Below are positions 17,109 through 25,117 of a stretch of DNA of 39,815 nt, one piece after another. A program made the position numbers and the translations under genes. The number at the start of each line of letters is the position of its first letter. Positions within the stretch are counted from its first letter, which is position 1. Source of the DNA: DASUXA01 sp036378155 (lineage in GTDB: Bacteria > Actinomycetota > Actinomycetes > Mycobacteriales > Micromonosporaceae); assembly GCA_036378155.1 (NCBI GenBank), contig DASUXA010000039.1, forward strand, positions 1-39,815, read 5' to 3'. The notes beneath the pieces are model-generated. The model saw nothing but the letters and a program-made list of their open reading frames with translations. It searched no databases and was not told the origin of the DNA.

Positions 17109-20100
17109 GTGAGCACGGTTGTGGTCAGACGCGCGCCGCGACGGCCCGCCCCGGAGCTGCCGGTCGGTGAGATCGTCATCGATCAACCACCGGAGATTCC
17201 GGAGGTCGTCGGCGGTCGCTGGACGCAACTGCTGATGCTGCTGCCGATGCTCACCGGGACCCTCGCGACCGCGATGATGTTCGCCGGCAAGGACGGCAGC
17301 GCGTACAACTACGTCGTCGGCGCAGTGTTCGGCGTGTCGTCGCTGGGCATGCTCGCCACCTCGTTCACCGGCGGCGGGCAGCCGAAGAAAGCCGAGATGG
17401 CGGCGGCTCGGCGGGACTATCTGCGGCACCTTGCGGGGCTGCGGCGACAGGTACGCGACGTCGTCGCGCGGCAACGCGACGCGCTGTACTACCGCCATCC
17501 GGACCCGCAGTCGCTGTGGTCCACCGTGGACAGTTTCCGGCTGTGGGAGCGTCGCCCCGACGACGCGGATTTCGGCGTGGTCCGGGTCGGCGTCGGTCCG
17601 CAGACGCTCGCGACTCCGCTGGTACCACCGGTCACCCGCCCGCTCGACGAGTTGGAGCCGACGGCGGCGGGCGCGTTGCGCCGGTTTCTCGACACCTACA
17701 CCGTCGTGCCGGACCTGCCCGTGGCGCTGTCGGTGCGCGGCTTCGCCCGGATCCAGGTGACCGGGTCGCGCGAGCCCGCCGCCGGGCTGGTTCGGGCTCT
17801 GCTGGCGCACCTGGTCACCTTCCACGCCCCGGACGACCTGCTGATCGCGGTGTGCGCCGCGCCCGACCGGCGGGCGGAGTGGGACTGGGTGAAGTGGCTG
17901 CCGCACGCGCGGCACCCGCGTCGGCGCGACGCCGCCGGCGCGGTACGCCTGGTCGGGTCGAGCCTCGCCGAGTTGGAGACCCTGCTCGACGACGTCGTCG
18001 CCAACCGACCGAGGTTCAGTCCCGGGCTGCCCGCCGGCAGCGGGCCGCACGTCGTCGTGGTCGTCGACGGCGGTGACGTCGCGGGCAGCCGCCACCTCGG
18101 CGCCGACGGCGGGATCGACGGTGTCACCGTGCTCGATCTCGACGACCGGACGCCCCGGCTGGTCGACCGGTCGGCGATCGCGCTCGCCGTAGCCGACGAC
18201 GGCACGCTGTCGAGCACGACGATCGACGAGGTGTGCGAGGTCGGGCGTGCCGACCGGTTCGGCGCGGTCGAGATGGCCGCGCTGGCCCGCCGGTTGGCGC
18301 CGCGCCGGCTCGCGCCTGCCGCCGACGGCGCCGACGCTCCCCTCGACACCGATCCCGGCTTCGCCGCCCTGTTGGGGCTGGGCGATCCGGGTGCGTTCGA
18401 ACCGACCCTCGCCTGGCGACCGCTGCCGGACCGCGACCGGCTCCGGGTCGCCATCGGCGTCGGCGTGGACGGTCAACCCGTGGAACTGGACCTGAAGGAG
18501 TCCGCCCAGGGCGGGATGGGACCGCACGGGCTGCTCATCGGCGCCACCGGGTCCGGCAAGTCGGAGCTGCTGCGCACCCTCGTCCTCGGTCTCGCCGCCA
18601 CCCACGACTCCGCGTCGCTCAACGTCGTTCTGATCGACTTCAAGGGCGGCGCGACGTTCGCATCCTTGGACCGGCTGCCGCACACCGCCGCCGTGATCAC
18701 CAACCTCGAGGACGAGCTTCCGCTGGTCGACCGGATGACCGACGCGCTCAACGGGGAACTGGTCCGGCGTCAGGAACTGCTGCGCCGGCATGGAAACTTC
18801 GCCTCGCTGCGCGACTACGAGAAGGCACGGTCGACTGGAGCGTCGCTGCCGCCGCTGCCGGTACTGCTGATCATCTGCGACGAGTTCACCGAACTGCTGG
18901 AGAAGAAGCCCGACTTCATCGACCTGTTCCTGCAGATCGGCCGGCTCGGCAGGTCGCTCGGGGTACATCTGCTCCTCGCCAGCCAACGTCTGGAGGAAGG
19001 GCGGCTGCGTGGTCTGGACACCCACCTGTCGTACCGGATCGGACTGCGCACCTTCTCGGCCCTCGAGTCGCGCAGCGTGCTGGGGGTACCCGACGCCTAC
19101 GAACTGCCCCGCGAACCGGGTCACGGCTTCCTGAAGTACGGCACGGAGCCGCTGGTGCGGTTCAAGGCGGCGTACGTGTCGGGTCCGTACCACGCGATCG
19201 GCAAGGCGACGGGTGGCAGCAGCGCTCGTGGCGGGGCGGTTGTCCTGCCCTGGACGACCGAGCCGGTCGACACCCCTGTAGCGGTCGAGGAACAGCAGCC
19301 CGCGAAACCGGACGACGACGGACCCACGCTCCTCGACGTCCTCGTCGAGCGGCTGGCGGGCGCCGGTACGCCGGCGCACCAGGTGTGGCTTCCTCCACTG
19401 TCCACTGCGCCGCTGCTCGACGAGGTGCTCGGTCCGGTGCGCACCGATCCCGCCCGTGGCTTGTGCGCCGGCGACCCGGCGTGGCGCGGCGGGCTGCGGG
19501 TACCGGTCGCGCTCGTCGACAAGCCGTTCGACCAGCGTCGGGACCTGCTCTGGCTGGCTCTCGACGGCGCGTCCGGGCATGTCGCGGTGGTGGGCGGTCC
19601 GCAGAGCGGCAAGTCGACGCTGCTGCGCACGCTGATCCTCGCGCTGTCGCTCACCCACACGCCCCGCGAGGCACAGTTATACTGCCTCGATTTCGGCGGC
19701 GGGTCCCTGGTCGGGCTGCGGGAATTGCCGCATGTCGGTGGCGTGGCAGGGCGACTGGAGGCAGCCGCGGTCCGCCGTACCGTCGGCGAGGTGGCGACCC
19801 TGCTCAGCGCGCGGGAGGAGCGGTTCGCCCGGCACGGCATCGAGTCGATGGCGGCGTACCGCCGACAGCGGACAGCCGGCGGGGCTGTACCCGGCGGGAC
19901 GGCGGACGCGGTACCCGGCGCCGCACCGGGAGCCGTCCACGATGACGACCCGTTCGGCGACGTGTTCCTGGTGATCGACGGCTGGTCGACCGTGCGCGGC
20001 GAGTACGACGACCTGGAAAAGGTGATCACCGACATCGCCACCCGTGGACTCTCCTACGGGATACACGTGGTCGCCGCCGCGTCGCGCTGGCTGGACTTCC

Positions 20101-21086
20101 GCCCTGCGATCCGCGACCTGTTCGGATCGCGACTGGAACTGCGCCTCGGCGACCCGACGGATTCGATGGTGTCGCGCCGCGCCGCCGCCAACGTGCCGGA
20201 GGCAAGCCCCGGTCGCGGCATCACCAGCGAAGGTCTGCACCTGCTCACCGCTCAACCGCGCGTCACCGGTACCGACGAACTCGTCAAGGCGATCGCCGCG
20301 TCCTGGTCCGGACCGTGCGCCCCGCCGGTGCGACTGCTGCCGTCGGTCGTGCCGTACCAGGAGATCCAGGACCACGGCACGGGGCTCGCGCTGCCCATCG
20401 GAGTCGCCGAAGCCGATCTCGCGCCGGTCGCCGTGGACTTCGCGACCGACCCGCATTTCCTGCTGTTCGGCGACGCGGAGAGCGGCAAGACGTCGTTCCT
20501 TCGCGCGCTCGCCGCCTCGATCATGCGCCGCCACGCCCCCGACCAGGCTCGCATCGTGCTGGTCGACTACCGCCGCACGCTGCTCGGACAGGTCGAGGGC
20601 GAACACGTCATCGGGTACTGCAACTCCGCCGACTCGACGGCGCGGCTCGCCGCGTCGGTCGCGGAATACATGAAGCGTCGCACACCGGGACCGGACGTCA
20701 CCCCGGCGCAACTACGCGACCGGTCGTGGTGGACCGGACCCGAATGCTTCGTACTGGTCGACGACTACGACCTGGTCGCGTCGTCGCCCAGCAACCCGCT
20801 GCTGCCCCTGCTCGACCATCTCGCCCAGGCTCGCGACGTCGGATTGCATCTGGTCCTCACCCGGCGCACCGGCGGCGCCGGGCGGGCGTTGTACGACCCG
20901 GTCATCCAGCGACTGCGGGAACTGTCCTCGCCGGGCGTGGTGCTCAGCGGCGACCGTGAAGAAGGCGCGCTGCTGGGCAACGTACGTCCGACGCCGATGC
21001 CGCCCGGCCGGGGCTGGCTGGTGAGTCGCAAGGGCGGCGTCCGACTGGTCCAGTTGGGCTATCTACCAACGCCCGAGCCGGTGTGA
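17109..21086 (+). CDS. eccC: Type VII secretion ATPase EccC (fused EccCa-EccCb)
   Basis: A 1325-residue motor ATPase of the ESX system. Two membrane helices (about 39-59 and 65-87), a stalk/DUF region, then three FtsK-type domains. D1: Walker A GATGSGKS (478-485) with Walker B Asp591/Glu592. D2: Walker A GGPQSGKS (Lys835), Walker B VIDGW. D3: Walker A GDAESGKT (Lys1127), Walker B VDDYD. Only D1 keeps the catalytic Glu, agreeing with the known view that D2/D3 bind ATP and substrate rather than cycle. D2 carries an Ala/Gly/Pro-rich insertion (about 19870-19945). Start GTG 17109, apparently leaderless. Confidence 0.96.
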   Translation: MSTVVVRRAPRRPAPELPVGEIVIDQPPEIPEVVGGRWTQLLMLLPMLTGTLATAMMFAGKDGSAYNYVVGAVFGVSSLGMLATSFTGGGQPKKAEMAAARRDYLRHLAGLRRQVRDVVARQRDALYYRHPDPQSLWSTVDSFRLWERRPDDADFGVVRVGVGPQTLATPLVPPVTRPLDELEPTAAGALRRFLDTYTVVPDLPVALSVRGFARIQVTGSREPAAGLVRALLAHLVTFHAPDDLLIAVCAAPDRRAEWDWVKWLPHARHPRRRDAAGAVRLVGSSLAELETLLDDVVANRPRFSPGLPAGSGPHVVVVVDGGDVAGSRHLGADGGIDGVTVLDLDDRTPRLVDRSAIALAVADDGTLSSTTIDEVCEVGRADRFGAVEMAALARRLAPRRLAPAADGADAPLDTDPGFAALLGLGDPGAFEPTLAWRPLPDRDRLRVAIGVGVDGQPVELDLKESAQGGMGPHGLLIGATGSGKSELLRTLVLGLAATHDSASLNVVLIDFKGGATFASLDRLPHTAAVITNLEDELPLVDRMTDALNGELVRRQELLRRHGNFASLRDYEKARSTGASLPPLPVLLIICDEFTELLEKKPDFIDLFLQIGRLGRSLGVHLLLASQRLEEGRLRGLDTHLSYRIGLRTFSALESRSVLGVPDAYELPREPGHGFLKYGTEPLVRFKAAYVSGPYHAIGKATGGSSARGGAVVLPWTTEPVDTPVAVEEQQPAKPDDDGPTLLDVLVERLAGAGTPAHQVWLPPLSTAPLLDEVLGPVRTDPARGLCAGDPAWRGGLRVPVALVDKPFDQRRDLLWLALDGASGHVAVVGGPQSGKSTLLRTLILALSLTHTPREAQLYCLDFGGGSLVGLRELPHVGGVAGRLEAAAVRRTVGEVATLLSAREERFARHGIESMAAYRRQRTAGGAVPGGTADAVPGAAPGAVHDDDPFGDVFLVIDGWSTVRGEYDDLEKVITDIATRGLSYGIHVVAAASRWLDFRPAIRDLFGSRLELRLGDPTDSMVSRRAAANVPEASPGRGITSEGLHLLTAQPRVTGTDELVKAIAASWSGPCAPPVRLLPSVVPYQEIQDHGTGLALPIGVAEADLAPVAVDFATDPHFLLFGDAESGKTSFLRALAASIMRRHAPDQARIVLVDYRRTLLGQVEGEHVIGYCNSADSTARLAASVAEYMKRRTPGPDVTPAQLRDRSWWTGPECFVLVDDYDLVASSPSNPLLPLLDHLAQARDVGLHLVLTRRTGGAGRALYDPVIQRLRELSSPGVVLSGDREEGALLGNVRPTPMPPGRGWLVSRKGGVRLVQLGYLPTPEPV

Positions 21087-21163
21087 CGACACGCGTGGTA
21101 CCCGTCATCGCACCCGGTGTCCGTCGTAACCGGACACAAAACCAGGACGGTCCCAATTCTTTC

Positions 21164-21195
21164 CCGCTCCTGACTCGCGAAAACCGTGGGAGCGG
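21164..21195 (+). promoter_or_regulatory. Possible hairpin in the mycP leader
   Basis: CCGCTCC (21164-21170) is the reverse complement of GGAGCGG (21189-21195), 18 bases apart, immediately before the mycP start codons. The right arm includes part of the GGGAG that could serve ATG 21201. Folding could hide that site and favour ATG 21213. The rest of the eccC-mycP gap (from 21087) shows nothing else. Confidence 0.25.
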
Positions 21196-21212
21196 CCAGA
21201 ATGAGGGCTGCG

Positions 21213-22484
21213 ATGAGCAGCCGGGCCCTCACCATCCTTGGATCGACCGTGTCGAGCGCGAGACGCCGCGCCCGACACGTCGCGGTCGCCGCGCTGCTCG
21301 CCACGCTCGGACTGGTCGGCGTCACCGGGTTCGCGCCCGCGCCCGCCTACGCCGACTGGGTACGCGCCGAGCAGTGGCAGTTGCAGGCGTTGAACGCACG
21401 AACCGCGTGGGGCATCTCCTCCGGTAGTCGGGTCATCGTCGCGGTGCTCGACTCCGGGGTCGACGCCACCCACCCCGACCTGGTCGGACAGGTACTGCCG
21501 GGTGCGGACATGGTGGACGGCAGCACCGACGGCCGGCACGACTTCGTCGGCCACGGCACCACCGTCGCCGCGCTGATCGCCGGGCGCAACGACGACCGCG
21601 ACGGAGTCGCGGGTGTCGCGCCGAAGGCGAAGATCCTGCCGGTCCGGGTGCTCGACGAGAACAACCGGTACGACGACGCCGCCACGGTCGCCAAGGGTCT
21701 GCGCTGGGCGGTCGACCACGGCGCGCGGGTGGTGAACATGTCGCTCGGCGGCGGTACCCGGTCCGCCGACCTCGCCGACGCCATCGACTACGCGTACGCC
21801 CACGACGTCGTGGTGGTCGCGTGTACCGGCAACGTCACGCGGGACGGGCCGACCCAGGTCTGGTACCCGGCGCGCGAACCCGGAGTGGTCGCCGTCGCCG
21901 GTCTCACCGACGCAGCCGGTACCGGTGGCGACGCGCGCGACGACACGCTCTGGGCGGGCGCGCTGACCGGACCGCAGACCGTACTCACCGCCCCGGCCGC
22001 CGACCTGCTGGGCGCCCGACCCGGCGGGTACTGGAAGGTCCAGGGCACCAGCTTCGCCGCGCCGCTGGTCAGCGCCTCCGCCGCGCTGATCCGGTCCCGC
22101 TGGCCGACGATGTCCGCCGCGAACGTGATCAACCGCTTGATCAGCACCGCCCGCGACCTCGGCGCGCCGGGTCGGGACAACCAGTACGGATTCGGCGAGG
22201 TCGACCCGCTCAGCGCGCTCACCGCCACCGTGCCGACGGTCGCCGCGAACCCGCTCGCGCCTCCGGTCGAACAGCGACTCGGACCGATCGAGACGAAGGT
22301 CGGGGCGTCTCCGGGCGGCGGCGGACCAACCGGCAGCGATCTGCCCCAGGCTGCGGCGGCGCAGGAGGCGACCGGACTGGACCCGGGTCGCTCGCCGTGG
22401 AATCTCGTCGGTCCGTCGGTCGCGCTCGCGGCGCTGCTGTTGGCGGGCACCGTCCTCCTCCGACGTCGCGACCAGCAGGACTGA
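21213..22484 (+). CDS. mycP: Mycosin: S8 subtilisin-like serine protease of the ESX system
   Basis: A 423-residue secreted, membrane-anchored protease. A signal peptide (hydrophobic about 22-41, cleavage near AYA/DW) is followed by the S8 domain: Asp80 (VLDSGVD), His114 (GHGTTVA), oxyanion Asn207 and Ser280 (GTSFAAP). A Pro/Gly linker and a C-terminal helix (VALAALLLAGTVLL) with an RRR stop-transfer signal follow. This is the MycP plan; MycP stabilises the ESX complex and processes substrates. ATG 21213 has GAGGG five bases upstream; ATG 21201 and GTG 21186 are alternatives. It follows eccC by about 125 bases and converges on marP. Confidence 0.93.
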   Translation: MSSRALTILGSTVSSARRRARHVAVAALLATLGLVGVTGFAPAPAYADWVRAEQWQLQALNARTAWGISSGSRVIVAVLDSGVDATHPDLVGQVLPGADMVDGSTDGRHDFVGHGTTVAALIAGRNDDRDGVAGVAPKAKILPVRVLDENNRYDDAATVAKGLRWAVDHGARVVNMSLGGGTRSADLADAIDYAYAHDVVVVACTGNVTRDGPTQVWYPAREPGVVAVAGLTDAAGTGGDARDDTLWAGALTGPQTVLTAPAADLLGARPGGYWKVQGTSFAAPLVSASAALIRSRWPTMSAANVINRLISTARDLGAPGRDNQYGFGEVDPLSALTATVPTVAANPLAPPVEQRLGPIETKVGASPGGGGPTGSDLPQAAAAQEATGLDPGRSPWNLVGPSVALAALLLAGTVLLRRRDQQD

Positions 22485-22491
22485 CCCGGGG

Positions 22492-22556
22492 CGGTCGGGC
22501 GAGCCGAGCGGGCGATTCGGTCGGGCGACCCGGTCCGGCGAGCCGACCGGGCGAGC
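22492..22556. repeat. Five tandem copies of a 13-bp repeat between mycP and marP
   Basis: Five contiguous 13-base units (22492, 22505, 22518, 22531, 22544), each a variant of CGGTCGGGCGAGC with one to four differences, fill most of the 123-base gap between the convergent genes mycP and marP. No T-tract terminator is visible. The unit shares a GACCGGGC-like core with repeats near dacB and in cbiZ. Confidence 0.65.
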
Positions 22557-22607
22557 TTGACCAAGGCGAGCGACCGCGTCACGCCGAACCGCGTCCCGCC
22601 GACCGGG

Positions 22608-23792
22608 TCAGGCGCACGCACCGGTACCGGCGCTGTTGGTCGCCGCCTGTCCCGCCTCGGCAACCGGCGCCGCCTCCGCCGCCGTGATCGCGAACCCGGT
22701 GTCCGGGTCGTCGGCTGCCGCCGCGAAGATCACCCCCAGCACCGCGCCGTCGGTACCGATCAGCGGTCCGCCCGAGTTGCCGCTGCGCACCAGCCCCTTG
22801 ATCGTGTAGATCTGCCGGGACACCTGCTGCGCGTCGTAGATGTCGGGACCCCGGATCTCGCGGACGTCGCGAATGCGGGCGGACTGGGCGTTGTACGGCC
22901 CGTCGCCCGGGTAACCGAGCACGATCGCGTCGGTACCGCTGGCGGCGGTCCCCCGGGCGAACGGCATCACCGGGGCGGACAGCCCAGGTACATAGATCAC
23001 CGCGAGGTCGCGCTCCGGGTCGTACACCACCACCCGGCCCGGTCGGCGCACCCCGTCCGCCTCGACAACGGTGCTCCGGGTACCGGCGACCACATGCGCG
23101 TTCGTCATCACCCGTTCGGGCGCGTACACGAATCCCGATCCCTCGATCCGACGCGAACACGACGGCGCGGTGCCGAGCACCTTCACGACCGACGGCTGCG
23201 CCCGGCGTACCAGGGACGACCCGGCGAGAGTCGGGTCGGGGTCGGCGACAGGCGGTACCCGCGTCGGCATCAGGTCGCCGAACACGGTCGGGAATCCACG
23301 CGTGTCGACGGTCTGCCGAAGCGCGTCCGACAACGTCCGGGCCTGCTGCGGCATCACCTCGTCGATGGCGCGCAGAATCTGGCTGGACCGTACCGCCCGG
23401 GCGACGCCGGGCAGCGACGACGAGCCGAGCGGCGCCGCGACCATCCAGACGACCACCAGCAGCGCGATCACCGACACCACGGACCCGCCGAGGTCGTCGA
23501 GTTGCCGTGCGGTGTGGGTACGGATCGCGCCGCGGATGCGGGTGCCGAGCCAACTCGCCGCCGCCTGCCCGATCAGGGCGCAGCCGAAGACCGCCAGCAG
23601 CGATACGAACACCCGCATCGTGTCGGCGGTGAACAGTTCAGCCAGCCACGGTCCGAGTTGCAGTCCGATCGCCGCGCCTCCGAAGAAGCCGACGAACGAC
23701 ATCAGGCCGATGACGAATCCCTGCCGGTAGCCGTTGACCGCGAACACCAGGGCGAGGATGACGAGGACGACATCGAGGAGGCTGCCGGACAC
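22608..23792 (-). CDS. marP: MarP-type periplasmic serine protease with CvpA membrane domain
   Basis: A 394-residue protein matching M. tuberculosis MarP (Rv3671c), which is needed for acid resistance. Four membrane helices of a CvpA-like domain occupy about 1-125, then an extracytoplasmic trypsin-like domain with His233 (TNAHVV), Asp262 (DPERDLAVI) and Ser340 (SGNSGGPL). Cys212 and Cys393 sit where the regulatory disulfide of the mycobacterial enzyme lies, so redox/acid control is plausible. The start GTG 23792 lacks a clear ribosome site; it is 36 bases after the Nudix gene and probably in its operon. Confidence 0.94.
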   Translation of the reverse strand: MSGSLLDVVLVILALVFAVNGYRQGFVIGLMSFVGFFGGAAIGLQLGPWLAELFTADTMRVFVSLLAVFGCALIGQAAASWLGTRIRGAIRTHTARQLDDLGGSVVSVIALLVVVWMVAAPLGSSSLPGVARAVRSSQILRAIDEVMPQQARTLSDALRQTVDTRGFPTVFGDLMPTRVPPVADPDPTLAGSSLVRRAQPSVVKVLGTAPSCSRRIEGSGFVYAPERVMTNAHVVAGTRSTVVEADGVRRPGRVVVYDPERDLAVIYVPGLSAPVMPFARGTAASGTDAIVLGYPGDGPYNAQSARIRDVREIRGPDIYDAQQVSRQIYTIKGLVRSGNSGGPLIGTDGAVLGVIFAAAADDPDTGFAITAAEAAPVAEAGQAATNSAGTGACA

Positions 23793-23828
23793 GGGTTTCA
23801 GGGTACGGGCGGTTGTTCCGCCGGCAAC

Positions 23829-24503
23829 TCACGTGCCCGGCGAGATCTCTTCCGGTACTGGTAGGTCCTCCGGCGGCGCGTCGCGCGCCCACGGTCTCGC
23901 CCAGCCGCCCATGTCCAGTAGCGCGGACAGCACCCCGGCGGTGAAGCCCCAGACCAGCATCCCGTGTACCCGGAAGGCTGGTCCGATCCAGCCGCTGGGG
24001 TGTCGTACCCGCAGCCGGTTCGCCGGGTCGACGAGTTCGGCGATCGGCAACCGGTCCACGTGCGCGACCTCCGCGGGGTCCATGGGTCGTACCGGGTGCG
24101 GTTCGCGCCACCACGCGAGCACCGGGGTCACCACGAACCCGCTGACCGGAATCCACAGCGGAGGCAGGTGGGTGACCACGCGTACCGTCGCCGGATCGAG
24201 CCCGACCTCCTCGTTCGCCTCGCGTAACGCGGTGTCGGCGGCGTCCCGGTCGCCCGGATCGGCGGCGCCGCCCGGAAACGCCGGCTGCCCGGCGTGGGTG
24301 CGCAGCGTGGCGGCGCGCTGGAGCAGCAGTACGTCCGGCCCCGTCCCGTCCTGCTCGCCGAGCAGCACGAGGACCGCGCTGGCGCGGCCGCCATCGTCCG
24401 GTACCGACAGCCGGGTGAAGTCCTCGGTGCGCGAGCCGGCGACCCGCGACAGCAGCGGCCGGAACCAGGGCGGCAACTCGTCGCTCATCGCGGCACTGCT
24501 CAT
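23829..24503 (-). CDS. Nudix hydrolase, CoA pyrophosphatase type
   Basis: A 224-residue Nudix protein. LLLQRAATLRTHAGQPAFPGG is close to the UPF0035 motif of CoA-specific enzymes (NudL/Nudt7 type), followed by a Nudix box ending REANEEVGL, one residue longer than the canonical spacing. It is predicted to cleave CoA to 3',5'-ADP and 4'-phosphopantetheine. ATG 24503 overlaps the tlpA stop as ATGA; a second ATG 15 bases on (24488) arises from a tandem duplication. It is the counterpart of Rv3672c in the nth-to-marP operon. Confidence 0.9.
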   Translation of the reverse strand: MSSAAMSDELPPWFRPLLSRVAGSRTEDFTRLSVPDDGGRASAVLVLLGEQDGTGPDVLLLQRAATLRTHAGQPAFPGGAADPGDRDAADTALREANEEVGLDPATVRVVTHLPPLWIPVSGFVVTPVLAWWREPHPVRPMDPAEVAHVDRLPIAELVDPANRLRVRHPSGWIGPAFRVHGMLVWGFTAGVLSALLDMGGWARPWARDAPPEDLPVPEEISPGT

Positions 24504-24512
24504 CGCGGCACT
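24483..24512. repeat. Exact 15-bp tandem duplication at the tlpA-nudix junction
   Basis: GCTCATCGCGGCACT occurs twice in direct succession (24483-24497 and 24498-24512) without mismatch. On the minus strand each copy holds an ATGAGC, so the Nudix gene has two in-frame start codons 15 bases apart. The upstream one overlaps the tlpA stop. This looks like a recent slippage event. Confidence 0.8.
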
Positions 24513-25117
24513 CCGAGGTACTGCCGGGCCAACTGGGTCAGGTGCGCCTCGTCGAGCGCGGGTCCGTTGTACACGCCGGCCACCCTGCCCGGTCCGTCGA
24601 TGAAGAGCGTGGCGGGCAGCGCGTTGAGCCCCAGCGCGTGCAGCAGGACCTGGTCGCGGTCGTACAGCATCGGATAGGTCAAGCCGCGCGCGGAGATCGT
24701 CGGGCCGGCTGCCGCACGGGTGTCTCCGGTATCGACCCCGATCACCGTCACCTGTCCGTCGGTGTGGCGGGCGAACGACTCGATCGCCGGCAGCTCCTGC
24801 TGGCACGGCGGGCACCACGACGCCCACAGGTTCACCACGGTCGGCGTGGTGATCGTGGTCAGCCGCACCGGACCGGAGCCGTCGAAACAGTCGAGGCTGA
24901 GGTCGGCGGCGAGCATCCGCCTCGCGCGCTGGTGGGTCGGCGCCGGGGTGACCCGGGCGACCGCCGAGCCGCTGTGTCCCTCCCCGCCCAGGCAGGTACC
25001 GGTCGCGGAAGCGCGCGCCCCGGTCGGCGTGTCCGGCTTGTCGCAGGCGGCGACGATCCCCGCGGACAGTGCCACGACCAGTACCGAGACGATCGCGGTC
25101 AGGCCGCTGAGCTTCAC
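24500..25117 (-). CDS. TlpA-like thioredoxin-fold lipoprotein
   Basis: A 205-residue protein. The N-terminus MKLSGLTAIVSVLVVALSAG leads to a lipobox VAAC with lipidation Cys25, so it should be an outer-face membrane lipoprotein. The thioredoxin domain has the redox motif WCPPC (Cys102/Cys105) and the cis-Pro region LNALPATLFID. It probably reduces or isomerises disulfides of exported proteins; MarP, encoded nearby with two key cysteines, is an attractive but unproven client. GTG 25117 overlaps the nth stop (GTGA) and its own stop overlaps the Nudix start, so translation is coupled. Counterpart of Rv3673c. Confidence 0.9.
   Translation of the reverse strand: MKLSGLTAIVSVLVVALSAGIVAACDKPDTPTGARASATGTCLGGEGHSGSAVARVTPAPTHQRARRMLAADLSLDCFDGSGPVRLTTITTPTVVNLWASWCPPCQQELPAIESFARHTDGQVTVIGVDTGDTRAAAGPTISARGLTYPMLYDRDQVLLHALGLNALPATLFIDGPGRVAGVYNGPALDEAHLTQLARQYLGVPR

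Noticed and set aside
15047..17179. A 710-codon minus-strand open frame across ppa and eccD
   Set aside because: It lies over ppa (other strand) and eccD (other frame), both with clear motifs; its Arg-rich translation has no domain.
16542..19658. A 1038-codon open frame antisense to eccC and eccD
   Set aside because: It is the shadow of GC-rich coding sequence; its translation is Arg/Gln/Gly-rich low complexity, and it overlaps strongly supported T7SS genes.
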